Assembly: GCF_007744075.1 (NCBI RefSeq)
Contig: NZ_CP036266.1
Location: 186,001-250,000 of the forward strand
Source of the DNA: Gimesia chilikensis
GTDB taxonomy: Bacteria > Planctomycetota > Planctomycetia > Planctomycetales > Planctomycetaceae
Length of the DNA: 64,000 nt
Reading direction: 5' to 3'
Shown here: positions 27,913 through 38,958 of the stretch, one piece after another
Position numbering within the stretch: the stretch's first letter is position 1
Layout of the letters: each line of letters opens with the position of its first letter
Notes under the pieces: model-generated
What the model was told of the DNA's origin: nothing
Database searches by the model: none
The model's input: the letters and a program-made list of their open reading frames with translations, nothing else
Translations under genes and position numbers: made by a program

Positions 27913-29601
27913 TCAGGGAGAGAACCGCGCGATGAGTTCACTCGCGTAGTCGAGTTGGGGAATCAGGCAGGGATGCTTGTACTGTTCGAAGCTGCCTCCC
28001 GGTTTCTGCTGACGCTCGGTCGCGAAACGCTGCCAGGTGCCCGGCTCGAGTGGGCAGGGGACCGGCGGTGCCAGTCGTCCGGACTGGCGTTTCTCGGCGT
28101 ATTCACAATTGGATTCCTGCAGACGCTGATCAAAGTCGGCGAGCAGTCGCGTGAGCGTTTCATCCGTAAGCAGCGGAGATGCTTCGAATAAGAGCTGATA
28201 ACAGGGGGGCTCGCCCCATTGTGGAATCAGCGCGAATTGTCCCAGTTCCAGCGCATGCTGCTGTGTTGCGCCACGGACGGCATCGACGACCTGCGACTCG
28301 GTGATCTTCTCGCCTGTCAGGTTTGAAATGTGTGCGCCTTTGTGGAGAAACGCGAGCAGGGGAGTGGACTGATAAAAGCCGGTGCAGCGCACGACATCAC
28401 AGATATGGTAACGATAGAGACCCGAGGGGGTGGTCAGCAGGATATAGTAGTTCTGTCCCTCTTCCAGTTGATCCGCCGTCAGGATTTGCGAGGTGTTCAA
28501 CGGGTCTTCCGCTTCGGGGACGAATTCGAAGAAGTGCGACGTGATATCCAGAACGCCGCTCGAGGTGCCTGAGTTGAGGGGAATCGTCATGCGTCCTTCG
28601 CTGGCCGAGAGACCATGATCACGGACCGGCAGATCGCCATAATAGGGTTTGAGCTGTGACAGGTAAGCACCGGCGCTGCCCCCCGTCCAGACCGCGAGTA
28701 CGGAGAGTCCGGGCCAAAAATCGCGGGGATAGAGGTGTCCGGTGCGTTCAATGAGCTGTTCCAGTTCCCGCGCACGGCCGGGGTTCTTACGCTGCAGCCG
28801 CCGTTTCAGTTTTCCCAGGATCTGCAGGTCCATCTGAGCGGCTCCCGTCAGGCGTCCCTCGGCAATGTCGCTTACCAGCGATTCTTTTTCCTGGTCGGCG
28901 AACTGGGCGAGGTGGAGCAGGGTGCTGGGGTTGGCGGTGGTGAGCATGCCCACATGCCGGTCGGCGAGCGCGAGTCGCAGAGCGGTGTAATATTTCAGTT
29001 GCGGGTCATCGATGCGTGAGACGTCACCGGGAACGGTATACATCGATTGCACGACGGGACTCTGCATCGCTGCGACCAGGCCGCTGATATTACCGCAGGG
29101 GGTGCCACCAGGTGTGCGGAACTTGTCGAAGTTGCTGGTGAGCTGCACGATGTTCTGATACTTCAGTGGCGCGAAATCGTCATAGGTCAGGATGCCCCAG
29201 TTCTGCCAGCCCTGGCGATAGTCTTTGAGGAACGGGGCGGTGATCGGGATGAACTTGGAATCGGTGGTGGTGCCGCTGCTGAGCGTAAACATCAGCAGGC
29301 GATTCTCCGGGCCTAATAGCGCAGCGGTTTCCCCCTGTTTGACGCGTTCGATGTAGGGGCGAAAGAAATCGTATTCCGAAACCGGGAAGCGGGATTGAAA
29401 CTCTGCAATCGTGCAGGAACCGTCCAGGTTGTACTGGCGGCTCAAATCGCTGGCAGCATTTAACTGCAGAATGCGCTGCAGCGTTGCCTGTTGGACCGAG
29501 CGACAGTCAGAGGTGCAGGCAAGGAATTCATGAGCGGCACGACGATAGCGTCGTCGCACGAAGGTTCCTCCGAAAGCCCGTAGCACATACAGGGCATGCA
29601 T
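27913..29601 (-). CDS. GH3 (auxin-responsive promoter) family acyl-adenylate-type protein
   Basis: This 562-residue protein belongs to the GH3 family of the ANL superfamily: the phosphate-binding motif is TLSSGTTTDSKFIP, and later blocks YIPILLTTPSGLYRYHICDVV-like (here YYILLTTPSGLYRYHICDVV) and LTGEKITE are present. Plant GH3 enzymes conjugate amino acids to auxin or jasmonate; the role of bacterial members is largely unknown. The gene follows the PVC small basic protein gene on the same strand by 103 bp. Confidence 0.88.
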   Translation of the reverse strand: MHALYVLRAFGGTFVRRRYRRAAHEFLACTSDCRSVQQATLQRILQLNAASDLSRQYNLDGSCTIAEFQSRFPVSEYDFFRPYIERVKQGETAALLGPENRLLMFTLSSGTTTDSKFIPITAPFLKDYRQGWQNWGILTYDDFAPLKYQNIVQLTSNFDKFRTPGGTPCGNISGLVAAMQSPVVQSMYTVPGDVSRIDDPQLKYYTALRLALADRHVGMLTTANPSTLLHLAQFADQEKESLVSDIAEGRLTGAAQMDLQILGKLKRRLQRKNPGRARELEQLIERTGHLYPRDFWPGLSVLAVWTGGSAGAYLSQLKPYYGDLPVRDHGLSASEGRMTIPLNSGTSSGVLDITSHFFEFVPEAEDPLNTSQILTADQLEEGQNYYILLTTPSGLYRYHICDVVRCTGFYQSTPLLAFLHKGAHISNLTGEKITESQVVDAVRGATQQHALELGQFALIPQWGEPPCYQLLFEASPLLTDETLTRLLADFDQRLQESNCEYAEKRQSGRLAPPVPCPLEPGTWQRFATERQQKPGGSFEQYKHPCLIPQLDYASELIARFSP

Positions 29602-29704
29602 TCCTTGCTCCCCGGACGAAATGTTCTGCGCTCAGAAAAGGGTCCACGTGGAGGAGAGCCTGCCTGAAGAGAGAACTCTCCTCCTGCCAGATGGGACCGG
29701 ACGA

Positions 29705-29908
29705 TTAATCTTCGTCGTCGTCTTTCTTCTTTTTCTTCTTCTTGCCGATCGAGATTTTCTCGACGCGGACTTTGGGCAGACCCAAGGCGCCCTGGCCATC
29801 GGCCCAGCGGTCTTCGAACTTCAATTTCTCAATACGTTCAGCACGCTTCAAAACGTTGCGGGCACGGGTCAGCGAGCTTTTGCTCTTCAAACTTTTGTCG
29901 AGTGACAC
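29705..29908 (-). CDS. PVC-superphylum small basic protein
   Basis: This 67-residue protein begins MSLDKSLKSKSSLTRARNVL, is rich in Lys and Arg, and ends with a run of lysines followed by acidic DDDED. It matches the Chlamydia/Verrucomicrobia/Planctomycetes small basic protein family, described as a signature protein of the PVC superphylum and suspected to bind nucleic acids or ribosomes. A strong phylum marker for this window. Likely highly expressed, judging by the conservation of the family; its upstream 275 bp form the divergent promoter region with the symporter gene. Confidence 0.92.
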   Translation of the reverse strand: MSLDKSLKSKSSLTRARNVLKRAERIEKLKFEDRWADGQGALGLPKVRVEKISIGKKKKKKKDDDED

Positions 29909-30183
29909 GGTGTCATCCCCTCTGAATAGATGTTATATCGAAGACGGTCATTTACTATGGAAATTGACCGTCAAAACTGGCATAGTGGTGTCTTATTCGC
30001 AAGAAGCGCTCTAGCAGCATGCTGGTCAAACGGACATTTGCCCGCGACGATTTGCGAAGCGACATATGGTAAAAGGAAATGTCAACGATTGCAACCGCTG
30101 CTAAATGAAACCTTTCAGCTGTTTTTCGCGAAATTCTGAAATTTCGCCCTGAAACCGGGATCGAGGGAGACCAGACCATTTCT

Positions 30184-31737
30184 TTGTACGATACAAATTT
30201 CACCCTGTTGGACTGGTCCATCGTCGTCTGTTACCTGCTCTCATCAATCGTAATTGGTTTGTGGGCCAATCGTTACGTCGGAAATCTCTCCGATTATCTC
30301 GTCGCCGGCCGCAAATTACGGCTTCGACTGGCCCTGGCCACCATGACGGGGACCGAACTGGGGCTCGTGACCGTGATGTACATGGCCGAACTCGGCTTCA
30401 CCCAGCAGTACGCCTCCCTGTATCTCGCTTTTCTGGAGGCGGGGGCGGTACTGTTGATCGGTCTGACCGGCTTTGTTGTCTATCGGCTCCGGCAATCCTC
30501 GATCATGACGATCCCCGAATATTATGAACAACGCTACTCGCAGTCGGTGCGGGTGGTCGGGGCGACGGTGATGGTCGTCTCGGGCGTGTTGAACATGGGG
30601 CTGTTCCTCAAAGCGGGCTCTCAGTTTCTGACCGCGGTTTCCGGACTGCAGGATGAGATGTACCTCAAACTGATCATGACGGGGCTGTTGCTGCTGGTGC
30701 TGTTCTATACGGTGCTGGGAGGGATGGTTTCGGTGGTGATCACCGACCTGATCCAGTTTCTGATCCTGGGGACCGGCATGGTGATTGTGACCGGCGTGGT
30801 CTTCTGGTCGATCGGCTGGGACGGACTCTCGGCGATTGTCACCGAGCAGAACGGCTATTTTGATCCCTTCCATCCTGAGAATAAGTCGGGGAACGGGAAT
30901 CCCATCGGCTGGCTGCAGATCGTGCAGATGGCGATTGTCATCGGTTCGGCCGCTCTGCTCTGGCCAACCAGCGCGGCTCGTACGCTCTCCTGTCAGAGTG
31001 CGGAAGTCGCTCAGAAACTCTATTCGCTGAGCTCCATCTCCTTTCTGGCGCGTCGTGCCCTGCCTGTATTCTGGGGGATCGGGACGTTTGCCTTTTTCGC
31101 CTCCCAGCCGGAACTGTTCCAGGAATTTCACCAGGCCGTGGAAACCAACGCCTCGATTACCTCACTGTCTGCGATGCCTCTGTTTCTGGCGAAAGTGGTG
31201 CCGACCGGCTTATTAGGGCTGGTGACGGCAGGCATGATTGCCGCCTTCATGTCGACTCACGACAGCTATCTGCTCTGCTGGAGTGGCGTGATTACCCAGG
31301 ATATTATCGCACCTATCGCAGGGCCGATGAGCCAGCGTTCCCGGATTCTGACGACACGGATTGCGATCTTCGTGATCGGGGCGATGCTTCTGACCTGGGG
31401 ACTCTGGTACGAAGTCAGCAGCGATCTCTGGGGGTACCTGGCCGTCACGGGAGCCGTGTATCTGTCCGGGGCGATTCCCACGGTGGTCGGTGGTTTGTAC
31501 TGGAAACGGGGCAGCCGGGCCGGCGCACTGGCGGCGATCCTGGGAGGTCTGTCAGGATTGCTGGCGATGGGCCCCTGCGTGGATCTGATCAACAAACTGT
31601 TTGCGACCAGCTTAAACGGCACACACCTGACGCTGCTGACGTTCGCGTTTTCGAGCGTGGCATACATCGTGTTTTCACTGCTGATTCCCGATCAACGTGC
31701 TGAAACCAGTTCGAATGTCTCCGTCAATCCGGCTTAA
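30184..31737 (+). CDS. Sodium:solute symporter (SSS family)
   Basis: This 517-residue protein has 13 or more hydrophobic segments and SSS signatures (SDYLVAGRKLRLRLALATMTGTELG; GLLGLVTAGMIAAFMSTHDSYLLCWSG; GGLYWKRGSRAGALAA). Substrates in this family include sugars, amino acids and acetate; none can be assigned. No ATG is found near the start: the TTG at 30184 is the annotated start, with an ATT two codons earlier (30178) that is better spaced (8 nt) from the GGAG at 30166-30169. The next gene, a 60-residue membrane protein, follows after 18 bp. Confidence 0.88.
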   Translation: MYDTNFTLLDWSIVVCYLLSSIVIGLWANRYVGNLSDYLVAGRKLRLRLALATMTGTELGLVTVMYMAELGFTQQYASLYLAFLEAGAVLLIGLTGFVVYRLRQSSIMTIPEYYEQRYSQSVRVVGATVMVVSGVLNMGLFLKAGSQFLTAVSGLQDEMYLKLIMTGLLLLVLFYTVLGGMVSVVITDLIQFLILGTGMVIVTGVVFWSIGWDGLSAIVTEQNGYFDPFHPENKSGNGNPIGWLQIVQMAIVIGSAALLWPTSAARTLSCQSAEVAQKLYSLSSISFLARRALPVFWGIGTFAFFASQPELFQEFHQAVETNASITSLSAMPLFLAKVVPTGLLGLVTAGMIAAFMSTHDSYLLCWSGVITQDIIAPIAGPMSQRSRILTTRIAIFVIGAMLLTWGLWYEVSSDLWGYLAVTGAVYLSGAIPTVVGGLYWKRGSRAGALAAILGGLSGLLAMGPCVDLINKLFATSLNGTHLTLLTFAFSSVAYIVFSLLIPDQRAETSSNVSVNPA

Positions 31738-31755
31738 ACTGAGAGAGAAACGATT

Positions 31756-31938
31756 ATGTACCTGTGGATGAGTATCTGGACTGCCTTACTCCTGATCAGT
31801 GGGCTGGCATTTCTGGTCGTACTGGTTTACGTCGTGAGTGGCGTCAAAGAGGAACTGAAAGCGACACTCAATGACCTGCGGGCCGACGTGAATGAATCAC
31901 AGGCGCACGAAGAAATTCTGGATCGTCCCATCGAATAA
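31756..31938 (+). CDS. Small single-helix membrane protein, symporter partner
   Basis: This 60-residue protein has one membrane helix (WTALLLISGLAFLVVLVYVVSGV) and an acidic, helical cytoplasmic tail. It lies 18 bp after the symporter gene with its own ribosome binding site (GAGAGAAACG), so it is probably a small accessory subunit or a stabilising partner of the symporter. I do not recognise a named family. Confidence 0.65.
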   Translation: MYLWMSIWTALLLISGLAFLVVLVYVVSGVKEELKATLNDLRADVNESQAHEEILDRPIE

Positions 31939-32119
31939 GTCGATTTGTGCTGCGAAACCACACCCAGGACACGGTTTATAAACGGCTAAAAATTCGGGTT
32001 TTCCGAACAATTGACTGGTGAATCAGTTACGATCCTGCTATTTTTTAAACAAGGTCCGCAGAGCTTTTATGGCTGAATAGACGGGCTGTTGCTGTTTCCT
32101 GCTGGGAGTCGCGTCGCTC

Positions 32120-32575
32120 ATGATGTGCCCTTTTTGTCGTGATGGTGAGACGAAAGTCATTGATTCGCGCTTGAGTCAACCTTTCAGTGTACGCCGCAGA
32201 CGTGAGTGTCTGGCCTGCGGAAAGCGCTTCACGACCTATGAAAAGATTGAAGAATCCCCCCTCAAAGTCGTCAAGAAAGATGGGGCTCGTGTCCCCTTCG
32301 ATCGGATGAAAATGGTCAAGGGGATTGAGACGGCCTGCTACAAACGCCCGGTCAGCCCCGATCAGATCGAATCGATCGTGGCCCAGATCGAAGCCGAGAT
32401 CTATGAGAACTTCGATCGCGAAGTCCCCTCGCGATTCATCGGCGAGCGGGTTTCCACGGAACTGAAGAACGTCGACCAGGTGGCCTTCGTCCGTTTCGCT
32501 TCGGTCTATCGCAACTTTACCGATGCCAACGATTTCGTAACTGAAATCCAGCCCATGCTGCGAACCGACGATTAG
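32120..32575 (+). CDS. nrdR: Transcriptional repressor NrdR
   Basis: This 151-residue protein has the two halves of NrdR: a zinc ribbon (CPFC...SRLSQ...[17 protein letters not shown], with CxxC pairs) and an ATP-cone domain ([29 protein letters not shown]). NrdR represses ribonucleotide reductase genes in response to nucleotides. A tandem ATG allows a start one codon later. Length is typical of the family. No NrdR boxes or nrd genes are in the window, so it acts in trans. Confidence 0.97.
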   Translation: MMCPFCRDGETKVIDSRLSQPFSVRRRRECLACGKRFTTYEKIEESPLKVVKKDGARVPFDRMKMVKGIETACYKRPVSPDQIESIVAQIEAEIYENFDREVPSRFIGERVSTELKNVDQVAFVRFASVYRNFTDANDFVTEIQPMLRTDD

Positions 32576-32596
32576 TCTCGCTTCCGACCCGGGTGC

Positions 32597-34021
32597 CTAA
32601 GCGATGATCTCGGGAACCACGTTGCCGGCCACGCCGGTGATCCGCATGTCGAGCCCCTGGAATTTGAACGTCAGCCGCTCGTGATCCATACCCAGCAGAT
32701 GCAGCAGGGTTGCGTGAAAATCATTCACGTGCATTGGTTTCTCGGCCACGTTGAAGCCGATGTCATCGGTCTTGCCGTAAGCGAATCCGCGTTTGACGCC
32801 GCCGCCTGCCATCCAGACGGTGTAGGCATCCTTGTGATGGTCGCGACCGGGTGATTTGCGGTCTCCCTGAACCATGGGAGTGCGGCCGAACTCGGCACCC
32901 CAGACGACCAGCGTGTCATCGAGGAGGCCCCGCTGCTTGAGGTCTTTAATCAGAGCCGCGATTGGTTGATCGACCTGCTTACATTTCTTCTTGAGCCCGT
33001 TGACCAGGTTACCGTGATGGTCCCAGCCCTGGTCGAACAGCTGCACGAACCGCACGCCCCGTTCTACGAGTCGTCTCGCCAGCAGACAGTTATTGGCGAA
33101 GCTCGCTTTGCCCGGCTGGGTACCGTACTGATCGTGGATGTGTTTGGGTTCGTTGGAAATATCCATCAGCTCGGGCACCGCAGTCTGCATGCGGTACGCC
33201 ATTTCGTACTGGTTGATACGGGTCGCGATTTCGGGATCGCCGACATCCGCCAGCTGGACTTTGTTCAAATGATTCACACTGTCGATGATCCGTTTGCGGT
33301 CTTCGCCGGTCATCCCCTTGGGATTCGAGAGGAACAGCACCGGATCTCCCTGGGAACGGAATTCGACCCCCTGGTAAATGCTGGGCAGAAAGCCGCTGCC
33401 CCACAGGCTGTTGCCGGCACCAGCGACATTGCCGGTGATCAGTACGACAAAGCCGGGGAGGTTGCTGTTTTCCGAACCGAGGCCGTAGTTGACCCACGAA
33501 CCCAGCGAAGGCCGCCCGAAGCGGGAGAAGCCGGTCTGGAAGAAGAGCTGTGCGGGGGCATGATTGAAGTGATCGGTCTTGAGCGAGTGGATCATGCAGA
33601 GTTCATCCGAGACCGACCCGAGGTGGGGCATCAGTTCGGAGATGGGGATGCCTGCTTCCCCCTGTCGCTGATAGGCAAACGGGCTGCCCATCAGTTTGGG
33701 TTGTTCGCGGATGAACGCCAGTCGCAGGCCTTCCCAGAGTTTGTCGGGAACCAGTTCGCCATCCAGTTCCTGCAGTTTTGGTTTCGCGTCGTATAAATCG
33801 AGATGCGAAGGGGCACCCACCATGTGCAGGAAGATCACATTCTTTGCTTTGGGCGTGAAATGCGATTCGCGGGCCGCCATCGGATTCACGGCGGTGGGGA
33901 TGTTTCCCAGCAGGTCGTTCGCGAGCAGTGTGGTTAAAGCCGCTCCTCCGACACCCATGCCGGCCCGTTGAAAGAATTCACGACGGGTATAATTCAACAG
34001 TTGTTGCATGCGCTCGTTCAT
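32597..34021 (-). CDS. DUF1501 Tat-exported protein
   Basis: This 474-residue protein starts with a twin-arginine signal ([23 protein letters not shown]) and continues as a sulfatase/alkaline-phosphatase-fold DUF1501 protein ([40 protein letters not shown]). The pair with an upstream PSD1 cytochrome gene is one of the most frequent gene pairs in planctomycetes. The PSD1 stop is 2 bp from this start, so they are one operon. Substrate and reaction are unknown. Confidence 0.93.
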   Translation of the reverse strand: MNERMQQLLNYTRREFFQRAGMGVGGAALTTLLANDLLGNIPTAVNPMAARESHFTPKAKNVIFLHMVGAPSHLDLYDAKPKLQELDGELVPDKLWEGLRLAFIREQPKLMGSPFAYQRQGEAGIPISELMPHLGSVSDELCMIHSLKTDHFNHAPAQLFFQTGFSRFGRPSLGSWVNYGLGSENSNLPGFVVLITGNVAGAGNSLWGSGFLPSIYQGVEFRSQGDPVLFLSNPKGMTGEDRKRIIDSVNHLNKVQLADVGDPEIATRINQYEMAYRMQTAVPELMDISNEPKHIHDQYGTQPGKASFANNCLLARRLVERGVRFVQLFDQGWDHHGNLVNGLKKKCKQVDQPIAALIKDLKQRGLLDDTLVVWGAEFGRTPMVQGDRKSPGRDHHKDAYTVWMAGGGVKRGFAYGKTDDIGFNVAEKPMHVNDFHATLLHLLGMDHERLTFKFQGLDMRITGVAGNVVPEIIA

Positions 34022-34023
34022 GA

Positions 34024-36633
<2,610 letters not shown>

Positions 36634-37177
36634 ACGCGTTCAATTCCTGACAGGCGGTAATTCCAAGGCTGTTGGCGACCTGGAAAGTGACCTGATGAGA
36701 AGATTGAAAGTAATGCCGGTCCGTCAGAACCGCCGATATCGGAGGGACGGTAGTCAGACACCACTGCCTGACGGGCTGAATGTGTTATCAGGGGAATGTG
36801 TTGTTGTTTCCCGGAGAGAGAATCAAGCTTTTAAGATAACCCGACCAGGGCCGGAATTCAAGTTTTTTCCCGGATTGCAGGAGATCTGAGAGAGGGGCAG
36901 CTGGCCCTAAGTTGTGGTTTTGAAAGTAGATAAATACTCGGCTTGTGGCTCACTCAACCAACTCCGGGTGGTATCGGATGTAATCCGATATTGCCGGAGG
37001 CAACAGGAGGTCGCAGGGGAGACTGGGACAGGTTCAATAATATGCCGATAGTCTGTCGTGAATTGTATGAGTGAGCTGTGACCTCCTGCTCGCTGCGCTC
37101 GGCCCGAATTGCATTCGAGCCCACCCATTCTTCTGGGGGAATACGAGCCAACAGAGCCACCGGATCGCACCTGCCCA
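36634..37177. other. Intergenic region between PSD1 and sulfatase genes
   Basis: This 544-bp gap has no convincing gene. The first part (to about 36890) should carry the PSD1 promoter. The part from about 36940 to 37177 is structured and GC-rich, with a strong hairpin (annotated separately). The pattern at 37060-37140 (CTCGCTGCGCTCGG, CGAGCCCACCCATTC) looks like a dispersed repeat of this lineage. That cannot be confirmed within one window. Confidence 0.4.
36962..36999. repeat. Imperfect 38-nt palindrome (hairpin)
   Basis: CTCCGG (36962-36967) pairs with CCGGAG (36994-36999), and inside it TATCGGAT (36972-36979) pairs perfectly with ATCCGATA (36983-36990) around a GTA loop. On the minus strand it lies about 180 bp past the sulfatase stop with no T run. 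It could be a REP-like element or a factor-dependent terminator. Confidence 0.6.
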
Positions 37178-38839
37178 TCACGACTTGGCTTTCGCCGGTT
37201 TCTTTTTCTGTGGTCGTTTCATTTTGTGTGCGGACTTGCCTGCTTCGAAGATATCGACGTCGCCGTTGTTTTCCTGGGGGGCTCCCGGAGTCGAGCGTCC
37301 CCGGTCCACGTAGCTCTGCAGCAGGTCAGTCAGTTCTTTCACGACTTCGGGGTATTCGGACTGCAGATTTTTCTGTTCATTCAGATCCGCATTCAGATCA
37401 TACAGCTGAATGGGAGGGAGCTGACTGAGATCGTCTTTCCCCGGCTTGGGGAAGCTCCAGCCTCCCGATCCGGGACAGAATTCCAGCTTCCAGTGATCTT
37501 TACGGATCGAGAAGGCCCCGCGAATCGAATGATGGACGGCGGCTTCGCGGACGGGCTGCGTGTCTTTACCTTCCAGTGCCGGCAGGATGCTGACGCTGTC
37601 TTCTCCCGCGTTATCGGGCAGCTTCGCACCGACGATGTCTGCGGCGGTGGCCATCAGGTCGGTCAGGCAGATCAGCTGATCGGAGTGCGTACCGGCTTTG
37701 ACGCGGGCCGGCCAGTTGGCGATGAAGGGGACGCGATGTCCGCCTTCATAGATGTCGGCCTTGTGCCCCCGGAAGCGGTAGCTGGGCTGATGATCTTTGT
37801 CGGCCATCTCTTTGAAGTTGGCTGCGGGGGAGCAGCCGTTGTCTGCGGTGAAGATGACGAGCGTGTTTTCATGGATGCCCTGTTTTTTGAGTGCCTGCAT
37901 CACCTGGCCCACGGTGTCGTCGACCTGCATGACGAAATCGCAGTAGGCGTTGATGCCGCTTTTGCCCTGCCATTCGGGTGTGGGCAGGATCGGTGTGTGC
38001 GGTGCATTGAGGGGGAAGTAGATGAAGAACGGCTTGCCTTTTTTAGAAGCGGCCGCGTGTTCGTCGATGATCTGGACGGTTTTCTCAGTGATGCGGGGCA
38101 GCACGTCGATGGCTTCGAAATCTTTGTGGGCGGGGCCATCCCGGAAGAAGGCCTTGGTGACAGTGGGGATGCCCTGGCTCTTGTTGTTTTCAATATAGAC
38201 ATAGGGGGGCATGTCGAGTGAGGCGCTGATGCCATAGAAATAGTCGAAACCGACACTGTTGGGGCCGTTCTGAATCGGTTTGGAATAATCGACGTCCCAG
38301 CCGGGATTGGTTTTTTTGTTATATGACTTCTCGGTGGCAATGCCGCCGTCTTTGAGTGTCCAGTCCATACCCAGGTGCCACTTTCCGACCGCGGCGGTAT
38401 AGTAGCCATGCTGCTTGAGCATGGAAGGAACCGTCATGCGGTCCTGTTCAATCAGCCGCCGGGAGAGTCCCCAGAGCACGCCGCTCTTCAGGCGGGAGCG
38501 CCAGTTGTAGCGACCGGTGAGCACGCCGTAACGGGTGGGCGTGCAGACGGAGGAACTGGTATGGGCGTCGGTAAAAACCATGCCGCCGCGCGCCAGCTGA
38601 TCCAGGTGCGGGGTGGCGATTTTACATTCCGGGTTGAGTGCCTTGATATCGCCGTATCCCATGTCATCCGCCAAAATGTAGATGATGTTGGGATCGTTTG
38701 ATTTTTCCGCGGCGACGGCAGATGCAGTGCAGCAGAGCGTGGTCAATCCGCAGACAAATGCGAGCAGAGCAGAGAGAAACAGAAAACGCGTTGTGCGGGT
38801 TCTGGCAGATAAAGAGAGCGCAACGTTGGCAGACGGCAT
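37178..38839 (-). CDS. Type I sulfatase (arylsulfatase-like)
   Basis: This 553-residue protein has a signal peptide (about residues 1-44) and the sulfatase signature CTPTRYGVLTGR, where Cys99 (CxPxR) would be converted to formylglycine. The metal-binding N-terminal block is IIYILADDMGYGD. The C-terminus ends in a Lys/Pro/Ala-rich tail. It should remove sulfate esters from sugars or aromatics outside the cytoplasm. Its neighbours (glycosidase-like, DUF1080, oxidoreductase and heparinase-like genes on the same strand) point to a sulfated polysaccharide. An anaerobic or aerobic sulfatase-maturating enzyme must be encoded elsewhere. Confidence 0.95.
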   Translation of the reverse strand: MPSANVALSLSARTRTTRFLFLSALLAFVCGLTTLCCTASAVAAEKSNDPNIIYILADDMGYGDIKALNPECKIATPHLDQLARGGMVFTDAHTSSSVCTPTRYGVLTGRYNWRSRLKSGVLWGLSRRLIEQDRMTVPSMLKQHGYYTAAVGKWHLGMDWTLKDGGIATEKSYNKKTNPGWDVDYSKPIQNGPNSVGFDYFYGISASLDMPPYVYIENNKSQGIPTVTKAFFRDGPAHKDFEAIDVLPRITEKTVQIIDEHAAASKKGKPFFIYFPLNAPHTPILPTPEWQGKSGINAYCDFVMQVDDTVGQVMQALKKQGIHENTLVIFTADNGCSPAANFKEMADKDHQPSYRFRGHKADIYEGGHRVPFIANWPARVKAGTHSDQLICLTDLMATAADIVGAKLPDNAGEDSVSILPALEGKDTQPVREAAVHHSIRGAFSIRKDHWKLEFCPGSGGWSFPKPGKDDLSQLPPIQLYDLNADLNEQKNLQSEYPEVVKELTDLLQSYVDRGRSTPGAPQENNGDVDIFEAGKSAHKMKRPQKKKPAKAKS

Positions 38840-38958
38840 GGTTCATCCTCTGAGAATTTTTGGTGTGTTGTGTTTGCTTCAGTATCAACCAACGGGACCG
38901 CAGGGTCAAGCACATCGTGCTGTGAATCGGCTTTGCAACTGGAGAAGCGAGCAAGTCT

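Noticed and set aside
30166..30177. Shared GGAGACCAGACC with the palindrome at 56084-56096
   Set aside because: Twelve bases over 64 kb is a plausible chance match, the flanks differ and no hairpin forms at 30166.
36907..37170. Protein gene on the minus strand in the sulfatase/PSD1 gap
   Set aside because: The 87-codon frame is rich in Arg, Gly, Ser and Cys, covers a strong palindrome, and has no ribosome binding site. It reads like translated repeat DNA.
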